Of a stretch of DNA of 64,000 nt, positions 10,251 through 20,440 are shown piece after piece. Source of the DNA: Leishmania donovani (taxonomy: Eukaryota > Euglenozoa > Kinetoplastea > Trypanosomatida > Trypanosomatidae); the NCBI RefSeq assembly GCF_000227135.1, contig NC_018257.1:267105-331104 (forward strand), in the 5' to 3' direction. Each line of letters starts with the position of its first letter. The first letter of the stretch is position 1. Both the position numbers and the translations under genes were made by a program. Below the pieces are notes generated by a model. It did no database searches, was not told the origin of the DNA, and saw nothing but the letters and a program-made list of their open reading frames with translations.

Positions 10251-11144
10251 GCGTAAACAGACGTGTGCGTGTGTGCTACCCGAGTTTTTTTTTCGCTTGT
10301 CATCGTCATTTGCTCTTCAGATGGGGGTAGGGAAGGGACAAGACGGCCACATGAGCATGTCTGCTTGCTTGTTTCCGCTCGAAGAAGCTGCACCTCCCTC
10401 TTCCCGCCGCCGACTTCTTTTCCACTTACTGAAGACGAAGGCGCACGCATACTCAAACACGGAACCCTCTCCCCTGCAAAATGAAGAATGGACGACGTAG
10501 AACGAAAGAAAACGGAAAAGGAGCGAATCGGGTGATTCATGCCATAAGTCAGATCGAAAAGAGTAACATGCAAGCACATAAATGCCCTCCCCACTTTTCC
10601 CTTCCCCCCGTTCGCGCAACTGCTGTGTCGCGAGATACGGGAAAAAGGGGTGAGCTCGAGGTCGTAGAAAACAAACAAGAACGAAGACGTGTGCGTGTTC
10701 CCTCAAACCAGATAGTTTCCTGTGACTCCCCTTGTGCCCCTCACTCATATGATCAGGTGGTGGCGGTGGCGGTGGGGGCGCAGGGCACAGTGCCCCGTAG
10801 CCGCCGCGTCTTGTGTCCAAGACACGCACGTTTTGCGTGCCGCCCACCCCTGTTGTGTGCCTTTATGCAGCAGTGGCGTCTTTGTTTCTCAAAAGATATG
10901 TCTGCGCGCCTGGCTACAGCGCCCACCTCACTTCTGCTGCGGGCCTTTGTGTGCTTCTGCATGGTGTCCCTTCCTCTACTTGGACTCCGTCCCCCCGCTA
11001 CTGCCTTCTCTTTTCCCCTTTCTCCCACTCCGCGCCAGCTCTGTTACCGCCCCGTCACATGCATGCAGCCTTGACAGTGAAGTGTCCTTTTCTACCAAAA
11101 ATTCAAGAGAGGTCCGTGTAACTGCTCTGTGCCCTCCCCCTTCC

Positions 11145-11177
11145 TGTCTTCTTTGTTTTTTCTCTCGTCTCGCGCAG
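11145..11177 (+). promoter_or_regulatory. Predicted spliced-leader acceptor for the second amastin
   Basis: A pyrimidine tract at about 11141-11172 is followed by AG at 11176-11177. The next ATG downstream is the chosen start at 11253. A second T-rich tract (about 11209-11240) lies within the implied leader. Confidence 0.45.
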
Positions 11178-11252
11178 TATCTCGCAGAGAGCACTCGAAC
11201 TCCACGTTCTTTTTCCCTTTTTTTCTTTCCTCTTCACTCTCCGTCGGCAATC

Positions 11253-11921
11253 ATGGCGAACAAGAAGTCCTTCTACAACCAGGAGTACAGCAAGCACGTC
11301 GGTGCAGTGATCTTATTCATCGTCTCCTTCGTGACGGCGACATTTACGGTCTGCGGCACCCCTCTGGGTATGCTGATGATCCGCTCGTGGGGAGAGGACC
11401 TTTCGGGCTCTAGTGCTGAACTGGAGCTCAATCCGTGCTTCACGCTGTGGGGTTTGCACAGCGACTGCTCGAAGCCTGATTACTCGCTTCGCATCACGGA
11501 CTCGCCCATTGTCAACTGCTCTGACATGCATGTCCGCTTCGAGGCGGCTGAGGCGTTCAGCATTTTGGCCATCTTCTCTCTTGTCGGTCTCTTCGGCGCG
11601 TCCTGGTACATGATCTGCGGCTCCAAGATCAAGAAGGCTGTGATGTTGCTCGCCGTCTTCGCCATCGGCTCCACGACTGTGCCATGGGCGATTGTTACCG
11701 CGTTCTACTACACTCCCTTCTGCGGCCTAGATTTCCTGACCAACACGCATACCCGCTTCGGCGCCGGCTACGCGCTGCTGGTTACCTCGTTCGTGCTGCA
11801 GATTGTCGGCCTCATCCTGTTCGTCATCTTTGAGCCGGACACCTCGAAGAAGAGGCCGGAGGAGAACGAGAAGCGCGCCGCGTCTGAAGTCTGGTCCAGC
11901 ACCGCGTCTGCGTTGCGCTAA
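11253..11921 (+). CDS. Amastin-family protein, divergent from its neighbour
   Basis: The 222-aa protein has the amastin signature C-F-T-L-W-G-L-H-S-D-C at residues 62-72. Four membrane segments lie at about 16-42, 100-122, 127-152 and 170-194, followed by a charged cytoplasmic tail of about 28 residues rich in Glu, Lys and Arg. Outside the signature and topology it differs strongly from the amastin at 7219, including a different N-terminus and the C-terminal tail that the first gene lacks, so it belongs to another amastin subgroup. The frame is open upstream to 10722, but that part is spacer; 11253 is the first ATG after the predicted splice site. It is probably a surface protein of unknown biochemical activity. 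Confidence 0.9.
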   Translation: MANKKSFYNQEYSKHVGAVILFIVSFVTATFTVCGTPLGMLMIRSWGEDLSGSSAELELNPCFTLWGLHSDCSKPDYSLRITDSPIVNCSDMHVRFEAAEAFSILAIFSLVGLFGASWYMICGSKIKKAVMLLAVFAIGSTTVPWAIVTAFYYTPFCGLDFLTNTHTRFGAGYALLVTSFVLQIVGLILFVIFEPDTSKKRPEENEKRAASEVWSSTASALR

Positions 11922-14900
11922 AGCGAGTGAGCGAAGGGGAGAGAAGGATAGCGCGCTCGAGGAGAAAGGATGCCATGCTTTCACGCGCAGACAGACATGC
12001 ATCGGTAGTCGTCTTCACCGCTTTTTGTGGCGGTCTGTGCGCGCGTATGTGTGTGTGTTTGTGTCATTGTCGCATCCCTCATCAGCCTCTTTCCACAGCC
12101 CTCACCCCCATCCCCTTGATGACGCTGCTCGGACGCGAGAGACGACGTGAATGGAGAGGGGTGGCGGTGGCTCTGAAGAAGGCGAAGTAACACACGCTCA
12201 CACAGGTGCATACAGCTCCGTCCCCTAAAGGGGCGCGGATGCGCGAAGGCAGGTTAACGCGCGCGATACTATGTGCAGTGGGGCGGAGCGACTCCAGCAC
12301 CTTTACCTGAGGAGAGAAAAAGAGGACAAGGTGGTGAGATGAAATATGGCAGTGTGTACGGATGCTCATGTGTGCGCTTCCTCTCGATGCGCTCACTCAC
12401 ACGGGCACCATGCCCAGAAAAGAGTACAAGTACTCGAGCAGTGGCGGATGCAGGGCGCGCCGACTAGGTAGGGTGGATAGACCAGAGAGAGGTAAAGGGA
12501 TGGGGGATGGGATGGGGTAGGGTGGGATGAGAGGAGCTGTGCCCTTTCCTGTAGCTCGTACTTGACGAAAGCTGTCGCTCACTCTCGCTTGTGTTTGCGC
12601 GCTTTCTATCCATCCACGGCCTGCTTCTTCGAGGAAACCTGCGCCCCGTTTCGAGTGTGGTGCTTTAACCCTCTTATATCCTTTTTTTTTTGCTGTTTGC
12701 TTCTGCTCTCGGTTAGAGGCAACAGCCGTGCATCACACACACACACACACACACGACAAGTGCGCACACAGACAGAAAGCATCGCCCCCGCTGATTTCGC
12801 GACACGCTGGCCTAGTGGCCGCTGCTCAAATCTTGCCCGCTCCTTTTTTTTGTTTCTTCTCTGTGTTCACGGCTGCACGTTGGTGGTCACTTCTAAAATG
12901 CATTATATGTTGTTAGTGGGTGATACGCTAATCTGTGCGTGTGCTTCTGGTTCCTGTTTCCCTCCCACTTCTCGCGTTTTCATTGCGTGCGGCAACATTG
13001 CACACCCCTCCCTCCCCCTACCTCCGTACCACCACTGCCACTTTCTCCTCTCCGCCTCTTTCCATTTCTTCCGTTCTTAGTCTTGCGCGCTTGTTTTCCC
13101 AGGCGCCCTTCCTCTCTCCCCCGCTTTCCATCTATATGGTGTTTTGTTCTTTGTACGTGTAGTGTAACGTAGCTTGAAAAGAAAAAGAAACCAAGAGTAA
13201 TAAGGACAGCAAGAGTGGACACGCGCAAGTGATGATGGGATAGTTTGTCATCTTCCGTTGGTCTGTGTGCGGTTGGTCATGTGAGATGGCCGTATTCTTA
13301 TCCGCTCTCTCCCTCTCTCCACGGCCCACTCTCTACTCTCCTTTCCTCCAACAAAGTCATCTCATACGAAGAAGAGATGAGGGGAAGGTAGTGAGGGTGC
13401 GTAGTGGTGTGGCGGAGTAGTTGAGTAACTGGCACTGCGGGCGGGGCAGGGAGGACAAGCTCCCCATGCCTACACACGCACGCAGACTCAGACGCCGAGC
13501 AGAGCCGTTCAAATGCCCCCGTGCGTGTGTGCGCTAAGTTGAAAAAGCATAATAAAACGAGTGATCGGAACGGGGACGATATGACAACGAGCAGCGTCGC
13601 ACACGCGCGAAGACCAGAAAGCAGAGGTCCGCTGGCGTTACAGAGTAGTGGTGATGGCGAAAACACCATGAGCTGATAACGTCTCCCACTCAAGATGAGA
13701 TGAGGAGCGGGAGGACAGGAAAGAGGAAGCCTAAAAAAAGCGAAACACAGAATGAGGTGGCGCATGGCGAGGGAAGAAAGATGCGAAGCGTTGTGAAAGC
13801 CAAGGAGGAGGCGAGCAATCAAGCGTTCCCGATACAGAAGCGAGGAGGAGGAAAGCAGCCGGTGGGAGAGAGGGGGGGGGGGGAAGCTGAGCGGAGCTCA
13901 CAGGGAAGAAAGCGGAGGTATGGATGGCGAGAAGGGCTCCCCAGTCCTTGCTTCCTACCGCCGCCGTCTTCCTCCATCACCGCTACCTCCGTGCTCTATC
14001 CCTCCCTGCATTTTCTACTTTGCTCAATGTTTTCCTCTTTCACGTAACCCGCACCCGCACCCGCACCCCCAACCCTGTCGTAGCCACGATTCCCGTCCTC
14101 TCTTTTTAAAGTTTCTTCTCAGTCTTTGTTTTTTTTTTTTTCTGTCCCTCTTGCTTCTCCGTTCTATATAAAGGCGAAAAAAACGAGGAGGTCTACGCAC
14201 GGCCATAGACGGGCCCCTCCACCACTCCCCCTATCGGTACCTCCACCGGGCCACTGCGTACGGCAAACAATTCGTAGGAATCAGAAAAGAAAACGCTCTT
14301 CCATGAAAGCAAGCACAAGCAGCACGGCGTCCGAGTCCGCACTACCGAGACGTGTTCCGGTGTGCACATGCGAATCTGTATTTGCGTGCACGTGTACACC
14401 AGAACCCTTTGTTCTGCGTATGCGTCTCTCTCGTTTTCGCGCTTGTGAACGGGTCAGGGGGAAGAGGCGCGTACGAAAAGGGCAGAGCTGCAGCCTGCGC
14501 GTCTGTTGTGTGCACTCACGCCACCGCTGCTGTGACGGAACAGGGGGCGAGTGTGGCTCGTTGCTTCCTTCCCTTCTGCCCCCTTGCAAAAAGCAAAGTG
14601 GAGGCGAGCGAGGCAAGGTATCGTTTGTCTCTCCCTCAGCAGCTCGCAGGGGGAGGGAGAGAGGGGGCCAGAAATGTTTGCAGCGGTCGTCCGCACGCGC
14701 CGCTGTTGCCTCTCCCACCGCAGCGCTGTTCCATATTTTTCGAGGTTTCGTCATTCCTCTTTTACCGTTCCCTCGACTGCCTCTCTCGCTCTCCCTCTCT
14801 CCCACACCTGCACTTGCTTGCGCACATGTGTCTGCATGCTGCTACACCGGCGTTAACCGTGTCCTGCACATTTTCTTTTTTTTTTCGCATCCCTTCCTTC

Positions 14901-15117
14901 GGATTGTCGTCTACGTGTCTCCTTCCTCGTGCCTCGCCGCTCTGTGCGACTCCGCAGAAGCTGCACAGGAAGTCCATTGCATCCACGTACAAACAAGCCC
15001 GCAAGCATCTTGTTTCCGTTATACTTTGATTCGTCATTACAGTTGTATCTTCACCGACCTCCCCGCCGCGCCTGTCTTTTTCCCTTCTTCAACTGCCCTT
15101 TCCTACCGTCTTCGACC
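11922..15117. other. 3.2 kb spacer between amastin and adenosine kinase
   Basis: No gene is visible. It has a (CA)n run at about 12734-12754, a G-rich block at about 12495-12535, a G homopolymer near 13872, three tandem copies of a CCGCAC-type hexamer at about 14047-14068, and many T/C tracts. Frames of up to 356 codons run through it but are low-complexity. Confidence 0.6.
14871..14957 (+). promoter_or_regulatory. Predicted spliced-leader acceptor for adenosine kinase
   Basis: A T-rich tract (about 14871-14887) and a C/T-rich stretch to 14953 precede an AG at 14956-14957. No ATG occurs between it and the adenosine kinase start at 15118, giving a leader of about 160 bases. Confidence 0.45.
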
Positions 15118-16155
15118 ATGTCCGCGCTTCCGCAGCTCTACATTCAGTGCAACCCGCTCCTCGACGTGTCTGCCCCTGTCGATGACGCGTTCTTAGAGAA
15201 GTACAAGGTGCAGAAGACGTCTGCCTGTCTGATGGAGGAGATCCATAAGGGCATCTTCGAGGAGCTAGAGCAGCACCCCAACGTGACCTACGTCCCCGGC
15301 GGCTCTGGCCTCAACACCGCCCGCGTGGCGCAGTGGATCGCGCAGGCCCCCAAGAGCAGCTTCGTCAACTACGTTGGCTGCGCCTCGGACGACAAGTACG
15401 GCAAAATACTCAAGGAAGCCGCGGAGAAGGACGGTGTGAACATGCACCTTGAGTACACAACAAAGGCTCCCACCGGCTCGTGCGCCGTGTGCATCTCAGG
15501 CAAGGATCGCTCGCTGGTGGCGAACTTGTCTGCAGCGAATTTGCTCTCCGCGGATCACATGCACAGCAGCGATGTCGTTGAGACGCTGAAGGGCTGCCAG
15601 CTCTACTACCTCACCGGCTTCACGCTGACGATCGACGTGAACTACGTGCTTCAGGTGGCGGAGGCGGCCCGTGCATCGGGTGGGCAGTTCATGATGAACC
15701 TCTCCGCCCCCTTCGTGCTGCAGTACTTCACGGAGAGCTTCAACAAGGCCGCGCCGTACCTCGACGTCATCTTTGGTAACGAGGTCGAGGCTAAGGCACT
15801 CGCGGACGCCATGAAGTGGAACCCCGCCAGCACCCACGAGTTGGCTAAAAAGGCAGCGATGGAGCTGCCGTACAGCGGCACTCGCGACCGCCTCGTCGTC
15901 TTCACGCAGGGCAGCCAACCGACGGTGTACGCCACCCGCAGTGGCAAGACCGGCTCAGTCACGGTGCAGCCCATCGCGCAGGACAGCATTGTGGACCTGA
16001 ACGGCGCCGGTGACGCCTTCGTTGGCGGCTTCCTTGCCGCGTACGCAATGAGCTGCAGCATCGAGCGGTGCTGCGAGGTGGGCAATTACGCCGCCGGTGT
16101 CATCATCCAGCACAACGGCTGCACCTATCCCGAGAAGCCGTCCATCTCTCCGTGA
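15118..16155 (+). CDS. AK: Adenosine kinase
   Basis: The 345-aa protein is a complete member of the PfkB/ribokinase family with adenosine-kinase features. It has the substrate-side motif GGSGLNTAR near residues 60-70 and the C-terminal anion-hole motif N-G-A-G-D at 295-299, in which Asp299 is the expected catalytic base. The enzyme phosphorylates adenosine to AMP with ATP and is a key purine-salvage step in Leishmania, which cannot make purines de novo. The length is right for the family. The ATG at 15118 is the first after the predicted splice acceptor, although the frame is open further upstream. A decayed paralogue lies 2.7 kb downstream (18827-19918), beyond a retroposon-like repeat, so the gene was tandemly duplicated. 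Confidence 0.93.
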   Translation: MSALPQLYIQCNPLLDVSAPVDDAFLEKYKVQKTSACLMEEIHKGIFEELEQHPNVTYVPGGSGLNTARVAQWIAQAPKSSFVNYVGCASDDKYGKILKEAAEKDGVNMHLEYTTKAPTGSCAVCISGKDRSLVANLSAANLLSADHMHSSDVVETLKGCQLYYLTGFTLTIDVNYVLQVAEAARASGGQFMMNLSAPFVLQYFTESFNKAAPYLDVIFGNEVEAKALADAMKWNPASTHELAKKAAMELPYSGTRDRLVVFTQGSQPTVYATRSGKTGSVTVQPIAQDSIVDLNGAGDAFVGGFLAAYAMSCSIERCCEVGNYAAGVIIQHNGCTYPEKPSISP

Positions 16156-16989
16156 ATGTGAGGGGCATCGTTTTATCTGGAGCTAAGAGGGAGCGGCGAG
16201 GCCCCTGCGGTGCACATCCACACATCGCAGCATATGCCGAGCCTTCCCTTGCTTCACTTGCGCTTTTGTTTGTGGCCCTCTCGTCTGCCACGAAACACCT
16301 CCTCCGCTCCCCCCTCCCTTCGCGCCTTTGTGGAGTGGCACAGGGCATAACAGTCAGATCGCAAAGGTCGGCTGCTAAGCTAAAAGGAATAGGCCGAATA
16401 ATGGAGTATACACCGAAGGAAAACGGTGTGTGTGTGTGACTCTTTCCTGACTCTCCGCCTTCTCTCACTTCCGCCGTCGATCAGCGCATACTACGGTGTG
16501 CCGCCACAGCCACGCACCAAACTCACGTACACACTCATGCACGCACATGCGAAGTGACACGGTTCTTTCCACGCGCATGGTGTTCATGCGGCCTGCTTTA
16601 CCCCCTTCCCTCTACCCCTTCTCGCACAGGAGCGTCTGTAGATGCCACGGAGTGCGTGGTGGTACGCCCGCCGAGCAGTAGCTTGCGGTTGAGGGCCTTG
16701 GCTGCGCATCTGTTTTCTTTGTTTGTCGAAGTAGTGTAGTTGGGCCGGGGCGCCCACGTGTGCGTGTGCCCGTGAATGAAAGCGCTTAAGGACAAGGTGT
16801 CGCCGCCATTTTCTTTTGTGACTCTCTCACGTGCATTCGCGTACCTGCCCACTTGAAGTCCCTTAGAGAGGCAACGGTCAAGTTGACGACCCACACTAAA
16901 GCACACGTAGACACCTACATCTGTGCCAATAGGACGGCTGAAACCGGAGAGAGTGGGAACGGGTGAGCCTATTTTTTATTTTTAGCAAT
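16156..16989. other. Spacer 3' of adenosine kinase
   Basis: No gene is visible. This probably contains the adenosine kinase 3' UTR. It has a short TG run at about 16424-16438. The SIDER-like repeat begins directly after it. Confidence 0.55.
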
Positions 16990-17602
16990 GTGCGTCTATT
17001 CTCTGCCACAGTGCATTTCACTGAGTGCCTCTCGATAACCCCCCCAGGCCCTGCCACAGGCCCCCATCCGCGTCGTGCGATGCAGAGCGAGAGACACGCC
17101 AGTGCAGCAATGCGCCCGGCTCAGCCGTCGGAGCACCACCCCCCTGCCTCGAGCACCGCACACCCACCCGCGCCCCGCAGGTCGCCTCACAGCCGCTCCC
17201 CCACTATGCCGGGCGCCACCGGGTGCATTCTCTCCTCAGGGGTGGGTGGGTGGCTCCCCACACCCCCGTACGCAGTGCGGGGGCCGGGGGTGGGATACAC
17301 GCTCGAGCCACGCTGACGCTTCGCCTACCATATGGGTGGCGCAAGCCTGTGCACTGCCGCAGGTCGCTCCGCCGCAGCGCCATCCAGGGCCCGACCGCCG
17401 GCGTCAGTGGGGCGGTACATCGCTCTGACCTCCCCGCGTGGCAGGTGCTTCACCGCGCCACCACCAGAGGCGGCTCGGCATTGGGCAGGGGGAGAGACGA
17501 AGGAGGGGCTGCGTGGCCTCCCCAGACAGAGTGGGGGCACTGGGCCCTGAGATGCCACGCGCTGCGGCATCGCCCCGCCCCCCCCCCCACTGTCATCCGG
17601 GT
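16990..17602 (+). mobile_element. SIDER-like dispersed retroposon (copy 2, gap-free)
   Basis: This is the only full-looking copy in the window without Ns. It begins around gtgcgtctattctctgcc, runs about 610 bases at very high GC and ends at gtcatccggg. Nearly the same sequence appears at 1-340 and, inverted, at 41931-42778 and 51575-52222. An A-rich patch follows at about 17627-17634. Size, GC-richness and spacer location fit the SIDER elements of the ingi/L1Tc clade, which in Leishmania lie mostly in 3' UTRs and can lower mRNA stability. It lies 0.8 kb downstream of the adenosine kinase stop, so it may sit in that transcript's 3' UTR. Confidence 0.72.
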
Positions 17603-18826
17603 GAGGACTACTGAGTCTAGCAAGCAACAAAAAAGACACGCATGCGGTGGGAAGGTGGCTGCTTCGCGTATGCGGCTTTGAGCGGCAATGCTTCCGGGCC
17701 ATTACCGACAAGGTAAGAGATGGATACCGAGAGATCGCGGAGGCAGCATCACCGTGTTCAGTGCCCCCATGCCCCCACACTGCACGCCAACGCACACACG
17801 CATGCCGCTCAATCAAGCTTGTGCCGACTGACTGGTGTGGGGCTAGCTCCCTTTTACATGCCCATCCATCTTTTCCGTCTCTGCCTGGTACACACTCTCA
17901 ACGCTCCCTCCCTCTTCCCCACATAGGCTGACCATTCAGAGCGTGCATCGAGGACACCACCTAGCTCCACATACTGCACCCCCGCCCTTTTTGTCGCTTC
18001 CCCGGTGTGCCTCTCGTGTGTGGTGCCCATCCCGTTGCCCCTCCCCTTCTTTTCCCCCGCCCTCGCCCCCTTGACACGCTCAGTGCCTTTCTCCTCGTCG
18101 CTCCATACCGCAGACACTCGAGCGAGGGCTGCGACAAGGGCAGCAACGCAAGAGCCGCCGCACTCTCCTCTTTCGTCGCCTGAGGAGGCTCAGTGTTCGC
18201 TAGCTCACACGCGGAGATCACGCACGAAACACAGACATCCACACAAGTGCAGACGCACTTCCCCCTCAAAAAGGGGGAAAACGGAAGAGAAATCGTTCAC
18301 GCATCTCAATTCGCTCTTTCCTCCTTTTTCCCTCTCTTTTTTCTGGTGTCTTTTTTTTTTGTTGTTGCCTCGGCTTGTCTTGCTCTCATCGTGAACGCCA
18401 GAGTACTTTATCTCCCTTTCCCTCCCTCTTTCCGGTGTCCTTTCTCTGTTTCTCTGCTTCTCTGTCTCGCTCGCTTCTCTTCCGTTCTCTAGTTCCCAAC
18501 GACTTCTTTTGGGGATTTGCCTCCGCAGCTCCTCCGCGACTCTCCCGTCCATATTCGTCGCCTCTGCCGCTTCTCTCTCGGGTGTCCTCAGTAGCTGCCA
18601 ACGAGGCCAACTAGAGAGAGCACACGTACACACACGTGCACACACGAAGCTCAGCTGCCATACATCTGCTCCGCTAATGTACTCATGGCAACACGCAAGT
18701 CAGCAGACACCAATGGAGTGAGATCTAGAGCGAAGCCGCCGCCTTTGCCGTTGTGCAAACGTGGTCGGAATTCTCCGTCATCTTGTCTATCTTCCGTCTC
18801 TCAACCTCCCGTTCTGTATCTTCGAC
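17603..18826. other. Spacer upstream of the adenosine kinase pseudogene
   Basis: No gene is visible. The second half is strongly pyrimidine-rich (about 18020-18110 and 18310-18500) and looks like normal 5' splice-region sequence, so the pseudogene may still be transcribed and processed. Confidence 0.55.
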
Positions 18827-19918
18827 ATGCCTAAAAAGCATATAATTTCATTGTATGTGCAGTACAACCCACTGCCCGACATTATCGTCGACGTGGACGG
18901 GGACTTCTTGAGGGACTAGAACCTGGAGAAGGACTGCGCATACATCTACAGCCCCCAGTACCGCACTCTCTTCGAGACTATTCTGACACATCGCACTCTT
19001 CGTGTCGCGCCTGCTGGCTCTGGCCTCAACACGGCACGCGTTGCTCAGTGGGTGCGGCAACACGTGCTTCAGAAGCCAGGGCGCGTCATGTACGTGGGAT
19101 CCGTGGGCAAGGACAAGCACGGCGACCAAATTTGCTCCGCCGCCGAGGCTGACGGCTTCACGATGAAGCTCGAGGTGAGCAGCGGCAAGCGGAGCGGACT
19201 GTGCGCCGTGTGCAGGGACGGCAACTCTCGCACCCTTGCCGTCCACCCGTCGTCTGCCAGCTCCCTTAGCGACGACTTTGTGAACTCTGCTGCTGTTCAA
19301 GAAGGACAGCGCTCCGCAAAGACCATATACACGACTGCGTACGCCAACGTCTTTCGTGTCCGCCAGACCTTGCAACTGATGACCAGCTCGCGTTGCCACA
19401 CGCTACCTGATGGGTCCAAGCAGCTAGCAGCTATGGGCCTCTCCAACAAGCGCGTGCTCGACGACTTTGGCGAGGACCTCGTAGACGTGCTCGGAAAGCT
19501 CGACATCATCACAGGCAACCAGGAGGAGATTCACGACCTTGCCATGATGCTGCAGTGGGTTCCAAGCGAGATGTCCGACATGGAGCTGGCCAAGAAGATT
19601 GCGACGGAGACGATGCCCGACCAGCACGGTGTGCGCCGTGTCATCATGACACATGGGGTAGAGCCGATCATCTACGCCACCAGTGCGGGTGAGTCTGGTG
19701 AGGTTCCTGTGGTGGCCACCTGCGCCCACTAGGCAAAACTCATGGCGACAGACGCAGGCGATGCTTTCGCCGGTGGTTTCCTTGCCGCCATGGCAGCCAA
19801 GCCGGATGACTTGGCTTTCTGTTGCCGACTCGGCGCTCAGGCGGCAACGTTCGTGATTAATCACAGCCTCGTAACCTTGCGGACGGACGAGGCGAGTCTC
19901 GCGGAGCTGCAGGCGTGA
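18827..19918 (+). pseudogene. Adenosine kinase-like pseudogene with two in-frame TAG stops
   Basis: From the ATG at 18827 to the TGA at 19916-19918 a single frame matches the adenosine kinase upstream along its whole length. It is broken only by TAG at 18917-18919 (codon 31) and TAG at 19730-19732 (codon 302). No frameshift is present. Recognisable parts include a VQYNPLPD start like the active gene's IQCNPLLD, an AGSGLNTAR motif, and a C-terminal DAGDAFAGGFLAA block. Two functional motifs also differ: the first Gly of GGSG is Ala, and the anion-hole N-G-A-G-D has become T-D-A-G-D, although the catalytic Asp (19760-19762) remains. A central stretch (about codons 183-205) is unlike the active gene. 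It is best read as a decaying tandem duplicate. Sequencing error is possible but would need two separate errors. Confidence 0.85.
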
Positions 19919-20440
19919 TGCCAGGGTGAAGATGCCGACTCACACGAAACAGAAGATCAAAATCGCACACGCTTGCCTCTGTTGGGTCACCACCCTCTCA
20001 CACGGTGGCACAGCGTCGTGCGCCAGCCGCAACTGCGCAAAATCAGAGCCGTCATGATGCGCGTGAATTCCTTTTGTGGTGCGACGCCCTTCTTGTTGCC
20101 CTGCCTTTCTTTTCTGCCTCCAAGGACACACACGAAAAAGTGGAAGAAAAAACGAAATCGCGCGTGCCGCCTCAATCCTTCTCTCACAAAAAAATACGTA
20201 GGTGCGAATATACACACGCACAGAGACACACAGACAAAGACGTGCACCCCTTCGAGCGCGCCCACGCACGTGCAAGAAAAAAGGGGAGAGCCGTACCGAG
20301 ATGGACTGCAATGTAGTGTGTGCGTGCCTGTGCGTGCAGCTCACTCTCCTCTTCTGTATGCGCTCTCTAACCCTCTTACCTTTTTCGATTTCTCCTCGAC
20401 ACACCCTATGGCACGCGATGATCTAACCAGACACGTCTGA
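19919..20440. other. Spacer 3' of the pseudogene
   Basis: No gene is visible. It is a mixed-composition stretch with A-rich patches (about 20135-20160 and 20188-20200). Confidence 0.5.

Larger units (their letters stand above)
8205..11252. other. 3.0 kb spacer between amastin genes
   Basis: No gene is visible. It contains T/C-rich tracts, A-rich patches (about 9440-9480 and 9840-9900), a (CA)n microsatellite at about 10228-10250 and several frames open for 150-280 codons that consist of low-complexity Ser/Phe/Leu or Lys/Arg and lack coding bias. Long 3' UTRs are normal for amastin genes, whose stage regulation is known to reside there; which part is 3' UTR cannot be read from the sequence. 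Confidence 0.6.

Noticed and set aside
14047..14068. Short tandem CCGCAC repeats considered as telomere-like or regulatory
   Set aside because: Only about three copies, not matching the trypanosomatid telomere repeat (TTAGGG), in the middle of a spacer.
14126..15196. 356-codon open frame before adenosine kinase
   Set aside because: Composition is that of spacer (poly-T derived Phe, Ser/Arg runs), and it overlaps the adenosine kinase start in another frame.
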